Below are positions 22,531-36,200 of a stretch of DNA of 64,000 nt, one piece after another. This stretch comes from Aphis gossypii (lineage: Eukaryota; Arthropoda; Insecta; Hemiptera; Aphididae): NCBI RefSeq assembly GCF_020184175.1, contig NC_065532.1, positions 2,790,001 to 2,854,000 on the forward strand. Reading direction: 5' to 3'. The notes under the pieces are model-generated. The model saw only the letters and a list, made by a program, of their open reading frames with translations. It was not told the origin of the DNA and did no database searches. Position numbers and translations under genes: made by a program. Numbering within the stretch: position 1 is the first letter of the stretch; each line of letters begins with the position of its first letter.

Positions 22531-25500
22531 ATTGTTTTTGCTAATTTATGGGTAAAACAAAGAAATGACGAAATTTATCATTCTCCTGTGTGTACCTATT
22601 CCTATTTTCGTTTTACAATTCCCAGCAGATCGTACAAACCGTACAAGTCCTGCGACTTATACAGGACTACAGCACCTGGTCAACGCGTCTTGTAAAAGTA
22701 TTTCCAATATAAGTGTTTCGATATGTTTGTTTTGTATTATAATACAACATGGAATAAAATTGAGATTACATTTTATTCAAATAAAGGTAGTTGCGTATTT
22801 GTTCTGAAAATCACTTAATTCTAAATTTGTATATTTCACTCATGGCAAATAAACTCGAATAACCTATTAACACGAATAATAATTATTATTTAACAAAATG
22901 GTTATAAATAATATTTAAAAAGTCTCTCAATGAATTATGATCTTTAAGCTCAAAAATTGTAAATTAAAATTATAATAATATACCGCATTGGTTTTACGAC
23001 TAAATCCGCTTCTTATAGTTCGTGGTATGTACCTACTTGGTTATTCATAGTTTGCTAATACATTTCAAATATTATTAAATTTATTTTTGGTCATGGCTGC
23101 CAATAAATATGTTTGTACCATATAATATCCTGCATAATATAAGCTACATCAAACGTGGCTTATGAGTTATGATGGGTATCGATTGTTTTAGTGCACGTGT
23201 GACGTTATGATAAAATACAAATATAACAGAGCAGCTGAACATAACTTTAGAATACATCAATAAACAATTATTTTTATTAACAATAATTTATACTATTATA
23301 ATCATCAAACGTTTTTATTCTATATTTTTTCTTTAACAACAATTAATGTCTTCAAATTGTAATTTTTAAAATTTTTAAGTAAACTCGAGGACTATATTTT
23401 CAAATATTAATTTTTTTGTATCATTAAAGAGTGTTATATGATAATAAAAATGTATTTTAACAAAAACCCATCTTTTGTAATTTAAATTGTTAAATTGATG
23501 ATTTTTTTTTTTAATTAATAATATATTTAAACCTGAATTAAGTCAAGTAAAATCTGAGTTATTAAAATATAGGTATAGTAAGTTATACTTATTACTTACT
23601 AAGAATAAAAATCTATAAAAATAATAAATCTAATATTTCATTTAATACTTATTTTTAATCACTAGGTATAAAATATTAATAAATCAATACTGATTATTAT
23701 GTTTTTAAAATTGAATAATCATAACACTCGTATTTTCCAAATCTATTATCTATTAATTAATATTATACATCTATTATTACACATTCATTCAAGGTAGATA
23801 CATAAGTAATGAATAACTCCAAAACTACTCATTTGAATTTCAATTTATGTACATGGTGCATCACTATTTTTAAAAAAAATCTTTTAAAAATTACCTACTT
23901 AACTATACAATGCACGATTCTTTTAAAAAATATATGTTTTATTAAATTTCTATGGAAAAAGTAAGTTCTTGATAGGGGAAAAATGTTATAAAATTTCTAA
24001 TTCAATTTTCAAAGTTTTCAAATTGTTTAGTTTTCAGAAAATTCACAGAATACATAAATAATTTTAAAAATCTTAGTATTTAATAATAATATAATCTTGA
24101 AGTATAAAAATTTAAAATTATATAATAACATAAATTTAATAATTGCAATACTAAAAGAAAAACAGGGGTGAGTATTCTTGAAGAATCACTTTATGTACCT
24201 ACTTACAATACATAATATGCAGTACATATTGTATAATAAAGAAACGAAGATTGTAAAAAGAGAAAAAAAGACATATCGTATAAATATAGTTATTTGATTA
24301 TGATGCTTATACTTTTTTAGTTCACCTAACTATTTAAAAAAATCTTTTTGATTTTGTTTTGTTCCTCCAACATTTCAAAATATAGGTGCTTCGAGTGTAA
24401 AATTTACTTCATATTACTCGGCATACTATAATAACTATAATATAGTTATATGTAGAAAATATAAATATATTATACCTACCAACTTTAAAAAAACAATAAA
24501 TATCAGTACCTATAAGCATATTAATATAATAGACAATATTATATGATCATGTTTTATTGTTTAAATAAAAGCATAGTGAATGGTTGTTAATGAGAGGAAT
24601 GCGATTCAAGTTGAATTGTTTGGTATTTTGTATAGATTTAACTTAAAAGTCTGAAATTAATGTCATGAAATAAAATACTCCATTGTGTGATTGTGACGTA
24701 CCTAACATAATATTTTTGGGTCAAAGGATATACCCATAATGCCAAATAAACCATATTCAGTAGTTTATTACAGATTAGTTTATTAGGTACCTAATAAAAA
24801 AAAGTCATTTGAAAAAATCGAAACATCACTTTATTTTTTTTATTTTGTTTTATCGGCTGAAGTTAATGTTAAGCAATCTTGTGTTATGTTTTATATTAAT
24901 TTATTATGAATTACAATAAGTCATATGAATAATATACCATAGTATACCTATTATTACTTATAATGACAATATTAAATGTTCAGAAGTTCACAAACAGCGG
25001 CATTAATTGGATTAATTTAAGAAGTTACTATCAATATATAGGGTTTAATCTATGTACTGTATTATCAACAAGGGTCTTACGGTTAAGGGAACTACTTAAA
25101 CAACCTATTAACAATTACATAGATTAAATAGGTACTGTAAACAGTATGATGTAAAATTATTTGATGTTTATAGTATTAAATACAGAGTTATGAAATCTAT
25201 AGAACATACTTATTTTAAATCTATGTGACATCATTTGTGGTCACAGTATCATTTTCCCTCGGGTGTTTGTTATTTCTCCGTGTTCTCCTGGTCTTTCAGC
25301 ATTCATATTATCTACATGGCTGTACACATTTAATAAAATAAAAAACTATCTTATTATGCTAAAGGTACTGTCTTCAGTCTTGTACCAAATATTAATGTAT
25401 ATCATTGACTATATATACAATAAATGTGTATACATAGAATACAAATAATTATAATAATACAAAATACCACAGTCCATAATTAATAATTTCACCCAACTTC

Positions 25501-26600
25501 ATGTAGAATGTAAATTCTACGTGCCTGCGGTTACCTTATATAACAACAATATTGTATAATATGATGTATATCAGCTGTTGCAGTATTGTTGTTATTATTA
25601 TTATGCTTTGTTCTTTAGAACTAATGTTTCAGATTAGGTCGTTACTTGTTACTCATTTCTGGTCTTGACGGTCGTATAGTCAGTATAACGTAATTAGTAT
25701 CACTTACATGTTACAGGACAAGACAATTTCATCGGCCTTATATATATATTTTATTTTTACTTACAGTTGTAAAAGGCAATTAAAGTACCTAGATAAACAT
25801 AATAACTTAAAATTATTAATTTTACGCTCAATACGTTAAAAGTAATTAAAATTATTATGTTTATTATCTCTAGTATTATAATAGTGTATAATGACTATTC
25901 AAGTTTAAAATTTATCATAATACCTAAGTGTTAAATTAAAATCATTAATTTTCCATCGGAGTAAATGTTTATTTTAATGAGCCAATGAAACATTGTATTA
26001 CATAATAAACCAACAATTTTTATTTTGATGCCTTAACTTTAGTCACTATAATAAAATTTAAAGAAAACAGTTTATAGCATTTTCAGGGTTTGTCGTTTGT
26101 ATGGTTTGAACTTAAGTATAACTTGTAAATTTTAATAATGGATACACTCATACACTAAATATACGTATATTTATTTATATATATGTGTTGTATGTATAGT
26201 AGTAGTATCTCAAGTATCTGATATCTAGTGGTCTCAGAACTTAATATTATATAGTTATATTTATAATAGTTTGCAACCGAAGGGTCTGGTCTAAAGGTTA
26301 ACGTGGGTAATCTCCGACACTCATCTCAAAGGTTATGTGTAAAACAAACGACGCCCTTGTGTTTTATGTATTACTGTTGGGTAACGAAACTTACATTTTT
26401 ATACTTTTTCTGAAGGGAGCAGAATTATTATTTTATTTTACCTTTATTATTATATGCATGTGCCACTTCGATTTAAAGAACAGATTGGATATAAAAAAAT
26501 TACAAGGAAAATCTGCTCTTCGAAGCACCTTATACCTAAAAATACTATTAAATATTATAATAGAAAATTTCCTCTCAAAGTCTAATTTTTATTTATTAGT
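22531..26600. other. AT-rich intergenic stretch
   Basis: No exon-like or repeat-bounded feature is seen. The 91-codon frame at 26335-26610 ends at the edge of the Tigger-like repeat and has no recognisable domain. Confidence 0.55.
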
Positions 26601-26602
26601 AC

Positions 26603-27275
26603 TACAGTAGAACATCGATTAATCGTCAGTTAGTCCCGGTATTAAGGCCTTGACGGATAATCAAAAAGACGATAGGTGAGAAATTGAAATTTTTCAAACA
26701 CAAAAACAACTAAATACACATTATTTATTATTATTTTTAATAATATTATAATTTATGATATACTTAAATAACTATGCTATTACTTTTAAATATATTATAT
26801 TGTTGTATAGTTAATTTCCCATTTTGCATCATTCATAGAGTAAGAATCATTGAACAAAATAATTAGGCGCAAAAGTCAAGTAAGACATAAAGTATCGCGA
26901 GTATCAAGTATCACTGTAATGCATTTGTATTGCAGTGCTACTTTGTTTGTATTTTTGTTATTGATGACATTTTGTTAAAATTAATTTAAGTATTTTTTTC
27001 TGAGAATCTGAAATGGGTGATACCCGATTACGGCCTTCAGTGACTATTTTCATTTTGTCATTAACCGATATAGGCCCATACAAAATAAATAGGAAAATAA
27101 ACTATTTTCAATGGTTATTTAAACTAAATAAATATCCATATTCCTACATCTTACACATTTATATGTAGATAAAAAATAACACATTCACATTCACATGAAA
27201 TAACAATAATAATAATTGCCGTAAATGGCGTTCTCGTCATTAAACATAAGAGAACCGATTAACTGCAAGATTGTA
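26603..27275. mobile_element. Probable Tigger-like MITE, diverged
   Basis: The left end is TACAGTAGAACATCGATTAA, a close match to the general Tigger terminus (TA-CAGTAGAAC-T-CGATTA). Subterminal 'attaaggccttgacgg' follows. An inverted counterpart 'attacggccttcagtgac' lies at about 27028, and 'ctcgtcattaaac..ccgattaact..ttgta' near 27234-27275 could be the other terminus. The right boundary is uncertain. No transposase frame is present. Confidence 0.4.
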
Positions 27276-29252
27276 AACAATAAAATTTTTTTTTTTGTTT
27301 TCATTTTGATTTAATGAAAATATTGAGTTATAAAAATCAACTTGCGAAATTATATTTTTTATTGTATTCCTTGCCTTTTATTAATTCAACTGTATGTACT
27401 TTTTATAAAATATAATAATTTCACTATATATTATATATATAATGTATATATAATAATGTATTATAACTTATATATATTTATATATAAATATATATTATTA
27501 ATCTACTCCATAAAAACACATTTTTAAGTATACTTATTATACTTTTATAAGTTGGCTGTATTAATAATTTTCTTAACTAAAAGTTGATAATTTTGTAAGA
27601 TATGTAAATAAATAAACTATATTATATTTTAATTTTACCTTTTTTATTTATACGTAGATCCGTTATTTTTGTGTACTGATGTATGCTTAGACATAAACGG
27701 GATACTTATATTACCTGAATTCAGACTACAATCCAGACATTTTTGTCTAAAATAACTATAAATTCCCTGAAAAATAAAAATTCTGCTTAACATCTCAATT
27801 ATTTATAAACAAAAATATATCTTTAATATAATGTCACCTCGGATTTAGCTGTGAGCGTTTTAATTTCCGTTCATCTAAAATATAAAATAATATAAAAGTT
27901 GATGTCATTTTAACACTATTCTACGTGTTAAAATGTTAGAAAAGATATTATTATATTTTAACGAAGTTTTCTTGAATTCTAGAATGTCTTTTAAAATTTC
28001 AAAAGATATTAAAATTTTTTGAACCGTTGTTCGTTATAGTCATTTCTCGTTTCGATAATATTATTATGAATGACACTAAGACATAATAAATTCAAAAGTT
28101 TTTAATAGATATACTTTTAAAACCCTACATATGGCATATAAATAAGTAATAACGAAAAAATCGTCATAAAATGATAAAAATATTTTAACTTCTACCTCAA
28201 TTGTACTTGTATATATGCATATATTATAATATAGTTATTATTATGATACCTACATATTTTAAAATTCTTAAAAAGTTATAGTGTTTCAACTATAAGGAAC
28301 TTTTTATTATTTTACCCTGTGAAAATTATAGTATTAAATTTGAATTATTGAATTCGTGCATGTATTTTATTTATTGAAATATTCTATAGCCACTACCTAA
28401 AATAGATAACCATTAGATATTGATTATCCATATATTATTATGATACATTAGTTTTTTGACTATTTTGAATCAGATTTTCCTGGTAGTAATACTTGTATAA
28501 TGATACAACAATACATTTTATGCTGTATGTATAATATGTAGACCTATATATATAGGGACTATAGGGAGTAGATAACCAACGTTGATTATGGGATAGACAA
28601 CGATTTATAGGTGTAGTGTTTGTCAATATCTGACCAGTATTTGATTAAGGTCTAAAAATAAAGTGAACACAAAATTGTTTAAAAATAGATATATTTTTTA
28701 ATAATGATATTATTTTATTATTAGCTATAATATTTTTACTTTTATTTTCTTTTAATAATATTGTGATTTTTTTTTTTTTTATATTCACATATTATATAAA
28801 CCATTCTATTTAATATTATAATAAATAATGATTCAACATACAATAGGCTGTAGTTAGATATATTATATTACCTATACTAGTTTTTTTATGTAGTTGAATC
28901 TATAACATAAGGTTACTTATCACTGTTATTTTGAACACTAATGTTATCAATTAAAACTTGAAAGTAGTAACTATTCCTAATAAGTATATTTATATAATCT
29001 GAGTTGACTGAATTAGTGTTAGCCATAAAATAGATAGGTAAGTAGATAATATGTTGACTAATGGATTATGGAAATAATTGTGTAAGTTCCACAATCAGAA
29101 TCCAACAATTCTGGGCAATTTACACTTGTAATTAGTTTTTATTTTATTATAAGTCTATTATTATTTGTAGAAATTCATTTAAAGTAAAACTAGTAGGTAC
29201 GCTTGTTATAACGTTGAGATTTAATACAAAGCTCATTTTCATTTTTTTAAAG
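27276..29252. other. AT-rich intergenic stretch
   Basis: Nothing gene-like is seen. Poly-T and TA-rich tracts dominate. Confidence 0.55.
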
Positions 29253-29383
29253 ATTTAAAATGCGAGAAGTTTGTAAAGCATTTAAGAAATAACGTCAAAC
29301 GGACTTATGGTTGGTTGGATCCGTTTAATTTGTATGCGGCTTTGAAAACTTCTCGTGAGTTGCCATTAGAAAAACGGTCCTCG
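29253..29383 (+). CDS. Candidate orphan exon, family not recognised
   Basis: A 131-nt stretch is bounded by a strong acceptor (tcatttttttaaag) and a usable donor (CTCG/gtaaat). It is open in one frame: (N)AT, then LKCEKFVKHLRNNVKRTYGW, LDPFNLYAALKTSRELPLEK, RSS. There is no ATG in frame, so it would be missed by start-based ORF searches. The residue mix (Lys, Arg, Trp, Tyr, Leu, Pro) is protein-like, and the base composition is richer in GC than the surroundings. The frame stays open past the donor to a stop at 29437-29439. No family is recognised and no partner exon was found nearby, so an isolated retro-fragment or repeat is also possible. Confidence 0.3.
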
Positions 29384-29439
29384 GTAAATTGTCGCATTTC
29401 ACACAAATGTAAACGTATTTATAGCATTATAGGACACTA

Positions 29440-32400
29440 ACATAGACCTGCTGTACTTGTAGTTACTGTAGTTACACTCATTATTTTTAACGGTAAAATC
29501 GAGTAAAGTTTTCCTTTTAACTGAATTATTATGCTAATGTTATTTGACGATCGGTTAAGTACAGTGATTATTATCATTCGGCCAATAAACAAGACTGCTG
29601 TATTCCAGTTATTCACCCCAAAAAGTCTTAGCAAACACATGATGTTGGTTATAATAGTTACCTACCATTTATTACGAAAGCACACTTATCTCAAAATCCT
29701 TTTCATTTATTAACATATTTCGACATCGTGTAAAATAAAATAATGCCTACTATTGAAACGCTTAAGTGTATAGGTTACATATATCTTGAAATTCTTAAAA
29801 TTATTTAATTTTTAAAATTTTATATTTTAATAATATAATTATAAATATTTTTACAACCTCCTTAATAATAAAAGATTTTTATGACCTGATAAAACTTAGA
29901 ATATTATTAATAAAATAATATTCTTTATTATACGCAATAGTAAAACGAACTCAGAAATCATTCATTTGAAAACTGAAATTCAAGATTTTAATTAAATTAT
30001 AAAATATTTAGCGTTCTTTAACTTTTCTGTGAACTTTAATTAGCTAATGTAAATTAATTGATTTAAAATTTAAATGGATAAACAAATTACGAAAATCTAA
30101 CTATGTATTTGAAAACATTTTTGAATAATAAGTAATCAAGGCGCTGTTTTCTATACGTTAATACAATGGCACAATAAATATTATGTGAAAATAATATAGA
30201 ATAAAAAAATTCGTAGTCATAGGTACATAGATACCTACTGAATAAGAATAATATAAAATATTCTGACAAGATTCTGCTCGTATTTTGATTAAAAAAATCT
30301 ACCTTAAAACGTCTTACGATAAAATATACAAAAAAAAAAATAATAGTACTGTTAACACAATAATAATATTTTATACATTTTTAAAATGCGCGACATTCTA
30401 AAAGATGTTTACTATATTTCGATTACACGATTAACGTAACCTGTAGTCAATAAAAATAAAATATTTGATACATTTTTCTGATATTTAAAATGTTTACCAA
30501 AAAATATATACTTGAATGTAGTGAACTTTGATACGTTTTTAGACATTTTTTGAAATTTTTCACGCCTTAGATCTATTTTATTTTACCCTTTTATTCCACA
30601 TATTTAAATGTCAAAATTCTTTGATCATCATAATTATGTCTAATAGAATGTATTTAGCACTTAGAAAATAATAGGTACTTTCCATTTTTTCATATACATG
30701 ATTTCATAGTTCATGATTACAAAATAACCTCATAAAAACACATTTTTTTTTTTTACAAAATCATGTAAACGCTCTATAACGTTGTTTTTTTTATAAAATT
30801 TTAGTACACAATTAACTCAAATATTATGCATTGCCTCTCAAAAAAAAGTCTCTAATCCCCATCATGTAAAATGACTAATGAGTAATGAGTATTTACTATA
30901 TACCTACGGGCTATTTTTAAGGATGATACTAATACACTTGTATATTTATCTCACCATCGTTGTGACATTGTAGTTGACGAATTATATACCTATAGCGCAC
31001 ACCAATATTCACTATTGAATTGGAATGAATTCACACAGCCATTAACATCCAACGATGAATTTGAGTGAATTCATGCCTGCATCCGCTATTATACACAGTA
31101 TCAATATCTATCGTGTGAAATAGTATTGCCTGTAATCATTATTATTCATACTTTATTACTTCAGATTATTTCAATCTCCTAAAGGCATGAAGCGTGTATA
31201 TATCATTTTTATGTGTGTTATCAATTTCGTTTCACTCTGACATACGCACGCGTGTTAAACGGGTATACATGAATAATATCAGTTACCTGCCTACTATAGA
31301 TTAAAATGTAAAATATTATCTACTCTTTTTAATTTTTAATTCACCAATCCTCCAAGTATTAATAAGTTGATAATTTGCGCACAATGTGTTTAAATAATAC
31401 AATATTAGGGAGTATTAATTTTAGTATGATGATATAAACAGATAATATTAATAATATTATATTATACTGATTTCGATATAAAAATATTAATTTGATTTTT
31501 CTTTATTATAATACCTAACTAGGGCTCGGATTTTAAAGCATAATAATTAATAAGCAACTATAGAAAAACACACGATTGGTCTTGTGAAACATATTAATTT
31601 TTAAAAAAATCAAAAAAAAGCATGACCAAAAATTAACACGAACTAGTTATAAAAATGAATAAAAAAAATTGAAAAATTAATTACCATGTATTTCTCTAGA
31701 TTTGCAATAGTGAAACTAACTGACTGTATTGTCCGACGGAATATTTTTATACATAGAAAACGACTCTATACATCTACTGAATTCATCGATGCTTAGGTAC
31801 TTCATACAATAGGTTTCAAATTACAACACTAAATCTTAAATTTTGAAATGGTCGACGATATCATGTAATTGGCATAAACTGACCGTATAGGTAGGTACTA
31901 GGACACTAGGTAGTAGGTAGGTACTGCTGTTTACATTTAAAAACAAGCCGATAACGAAAACAATAATAATCCAATACCTCTAACGGCTCTAACGCATTCT
32001 GGGTTTTTACGTCTCATATAATTAATTCAATTTTTATTATTACTATAGTAGCTTAATAAAACATAAAAACATAAACATAAACATAAACATAAAACAATAA
32101 AATAATAATAAACATATAAAAATTCTACAGCTGAAATAACTGAAAAAAAGCAAAAAAAAAAAAAAAAGCGTTTACATAAAAAAAAGCAAAAATAAATTGG
32201 TTTATTTGATATCAGAATGACGTGAGACGAATTTATATATAAAAATTAGATTTCTATTTCATGTGTAAGGTACCTAAAAAAGAAGCATACGCTCTAAAAT
32301 TCGAGCCCTAATAATAACCAAAAATTAACAGTTTAATTAGGGAAAGTGTACAAGCTTATTAATTATTACCTATTAATAGATCAAGCCAATCATGTTTAAA

Positions 32401-32859
32401 TATATTGCGTATTTAGTACTATTTACTTACTATGTTACGATTTGTCCCATTGAGTGTTTAGTCATGACATTCTTTATCGGAACGTTTTCAGATTTTCAAC
32501 AGGTAGTTAAGTGGTTAGCGTAATTAAAGGCCTCCACAGCTTCACTTTTTCTATTATTCTAACTTTTTATAATATAACAAGCGTTCACGTATCATACAAT
32601 ATTCATATTCTGTTACAATTTTCTTATCATCTTAAAGCATGTCTGTTAACGGTCTGTATAGGTACTCAATAGAAATATAACATTTTGTATGTACCTACCT
32701 ATTTATAATTATTAGTTTATTACCTATTTAGGACATTTTTCAGCGATGCGATTCTGTATTTTATTATAATGACGTGTGAACTGGAAATGCGAATTATCAT
32801 TATTAATTAAAGTTTCGTGTAAGACTTTTGGGAAAATGATCTTAAAAAATTACGATATC
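29440..32859. other. AT-rich intergenic stretch upstream of PAL
   Basis: No supported gene. It contains poly-A/T runs, an ACATAA-type tandem repeat at 32061-32094, a poly-A stretch near 32153-32167 and a cluster of 'taggtag' words at 31889-31924. The reported short frames have no domain-like content. Confidence 0.55.
32061..32094. repeat. Short tandem repeat, ACATAA unit
   Basis: Five to six imperfect copies of acataa(a) occur in a row (acataaaaacataaacataa and onward). Confidence 0.85.
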
Positions 32860-33277
32860 TTCGACGCGCGGTAATCCGGTAACCGTTTCGGCGGCGCCAT
32901 CCGTGCGCGGCTCGGATCGCGAACGGAACGGTGTCCAAAGGCGCACTTGCCGGGCAGCAGATAGCGCTTGGAGCAGGGACCGTAAGATTAAAAACATATA
33001 CTTATAGTTACTCCTACACATAATAATATATTCTAATCTGCGGTAACGTTGTTATTGATCCGTCGAGATAAACCATCGTCCGCCCACTATCATGATAACG
33101 GCAGACTTGTTGATCTGCTACCGTCGAGTTCGAATTGTCACAGCTACGGCAGCTGCTGTTGCGCGCATCCGTCGCCGGAAACCGTTGTCGTTCTGTGCTT
33201 TCCGGAAGCCATTCCGTCTGTGATGCTTCTGTGCCCGTCGTGGTAAGTGCCATTGGGACGAGCACTGCACCACATCC
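32860..33277 (+). promoter_or_regulatory. GC-rich promoter / 5' UTR region of PAL
   Basis: The sequence becomes abruptly GC- and CpG-rich at about 32870-32985, dips, and then rises again at 33045-33277 up to the PAL start codon. No TATA box is evident, which would suit a CpG-type promoter. Several ATGs upstream of the chosen start open only short frames. A donor-like 'gtggtaagtg' near 33242 means that part of the 5' UTR could be spliced. The minus-strand frame of 193 codons across 33014-33595 is antisense to PAL exon 1 and is judged a shadow. Confidence 0.4.
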
Positions 33278-36200
33278 ATGTCGGTCACCATGGCCTGGAC
33301 CGCACTGGTTGCGTGCAGTTCCTTTTGCCTGCTGACCGTCACCACAGCCAGTTTGCTGTCTGGTACAGACTATCAGCCGCCGTCCGCCGACGACCAGCCG
33401 CTGGCCACCGATGATCAGTCGCAACAGACGTTGGCCCAGTTTCAGCAGATGGCCACAGACCAGGTGAGAATACTTCTCCGGGGTAATATCGATATGCCGT
33501 ACGATTACATACCTAATAGAGTAAATTGCAATGTATCTTGTGGAAGACATGTTAGGTGGATGAGTGGTGAAGACTTGATGTTGCTGTTGTGGCACCGTTT
33601 ACCTTGTTTTTTTTTTACTGTGGTGTAAGAACCGATTTTTGGGTTTGGGCAAAACCTTTAGAATATTTACACATTTTACATCCTTTAAGTTGGTAGGTAC
33701 CTATATAATGTTTCAAATTTTAATTTATAAGTAAAAAACTAAAATCTGCTGCTATTTCTATTGCTTTTAGATAGAGTTAATCGTTGCAAGTCAACACCGT
33801 TGCCCATTAACTATAATATCCGATAATTATTTTGATTATTTAATAGTTACAGTGTAATACAACTATTGTAGATAACATATGTTACATTGCAGAATTGTCA
33901 TCTTATGTATCTTGTTTTAAGTATTATACCAGTACATCTTTTTGTCATACAACAAATTATTAGAGATCCTATGTAGAATAAATCCTTTAGAATACTTTCA
34001 CATTAACATTTTTATAATATCATGTCCAATAATATTCAAAAGCAACTGTAATTGCTATTGCATCTACATTTCTGGCCTCAGATTGATGTTCCAGAGTACA
34101 TCATATATATATTATAATTAAACACATTTATAACATTAAAGTAGATAATAATATGATTTTTTTTTTATATACCTACATCATAACATTATTTTGTTTAGTT
34201 ATATGGTCAGAATCAAGTGGATAGTGCTCGTAATACTCAGGATATTACTGACAACTCGAATGTTGACGTATCTCACCAATTTCGTAAGTATTTAATAAGT
34301 ATCTAATCATTTTAGATATTTTACCAGATATATTTTTTTAAGCTCGCAGAGAGAATACAAGATTAGGTACTTTGGTGAATTTTATAAAGTATTTATAAAT
34401 CACTGTTAAATATTAAATTTATTTTAACTAAGAACACAATAAGTGGTTGATTTGAATGTTATTATTTAAAATAATTGTTCAAATAGGTATATTGTAAATA
34501 TTAATATTGAATACCTTATTAAATAATAAATGAAATTTAGATTTTACACAAATATAATCTAATAAGTAGTAAGCTTATTAAATGTCATATTTCATACAAA
34601 CAAATGTAAATGTCTCTCTGCAGATGTATTCGACATGATATATAGTGTCCTAGGTAATATTATTTATTTTATTTAAATTTTTTTGATTTTTGACAGATTT
34701 ACATGAATCTTCTGAATGGCCTTTTCCACATAAAATTGATAACAGTATTGGGCAAATTTCTGGTGTTTCCATAAGCAAAGACAATCTGGTATATATATTC
34801 CATAGGGGTGATCGAGAATGGAATCAAACTACATTTTTTGAAAACAATGTGTTCAGAGATAAAAATAAAGGACCTATTTCTGAACAAGTAGTTGTTATAC
34901 TGGATCCAAAAAATGGTTCAGTAATTAAAAGATGGGGTAGTCACAGGTATAATATATCATGAAAGATATAAAATGTTTATAAATAAGATGATTAATACAT
35001 TGATTTTGTTATAGATTTTATATGCCTCATGGTATTACTGTTGATCATGAAAATAATGTTTGGTTGACTGATGTTGCTCTTCATCAAGTATTCAAATTTG
35101 ATCCTAGTTCAGGAAATGTATTAATGACTTTTGGTACTGCATTTGAACCTGGGACAGACTCAAACCAGTTTTGCAAACCTACATCAGTAGCAGTAACAAC
35201 TAGTGGTGAATTCTTTGTAGCAGATGGATATTGTAATTCTCGAATTATTAAATATTCTGCTGAAGGACAAGTACTGTTACAATGGGGCCGATCCACTTTA
35301 GTCACAGGTTGATAAAAAATGGTAACATATTATAAACAAATGCAGTCCATTTACTTAAATTTCAAATATTTTAAACATGTAGTGCTAAAATATAACTTTA
35401 ACAGTGTAACTAAGTATTCTATTTATTATTATTTTTAGTTTCTTTTAATTATTGGTTGTTGTTGTATGAAAAAATATATAGATTGTGTATTATGAATAAA
35501 ATTTAAGTTTAATATCTTTATTTACCAAATTGTATAAGTTTCAAACTGAGTATTATATTTATTTCTAGATAATGTGTTATAAGTTAATCGTTTATATTTA
35601 TGGGTATATTATGAAACATAAATATACAATACCAATAATACCAAGCAGACTATTGTATTTATTAGACTTACTAATAACAATTATTGCTTTATTATAGAGT
35701 ATTGTATAGTATATAGTTTTAATTTTTTTTACATTAAACAATTCAAAACAGTTCCCTTAACTCTTTTGTTTCAAACAAAGTACAATTTTTTATTCATATT
35801 ATGAATTTTCATGATAACTTTCTTTAAATATATTATTCTAATATCCATTAATCTTATTTTAAAATAATTATTATGATGTATCAATTCTCAAATAAAGAAA
35901 ATAAATAATTTTATAAAATGATATACATAAATACTAAAACTTCTACTTCAAATGTTTTATTATATTAACATTTTTTTAAACATTGTGTTAATTATTAATA
36001 TCTTGTGCAGAGGATATTTTACTAGTTATTGAACTATGAGTATTTAACATTATTTAAAGGAATAAAACAGTTACATATCTTACTTCTTTTGTTAATAATA
36101 ACTAAATATTAGTTCTAAAAAACAAGTTTTATATTATAATCTTATTTTAATTTTCTATTTAGTGGTATTAATTTTTTTATAATTTAAGGTGAAATGCTTG

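Noticed and set aside
33014..33595. 193-codon open frame on the minus strand
   Set aside because: It lies antisense to PAL exon 1 and its 5' UTR, where high GC content lowers stop frequency in all frames. It is Arg/Gln/Gly-rich with no domain, while the + strand has clear homology and splice support.
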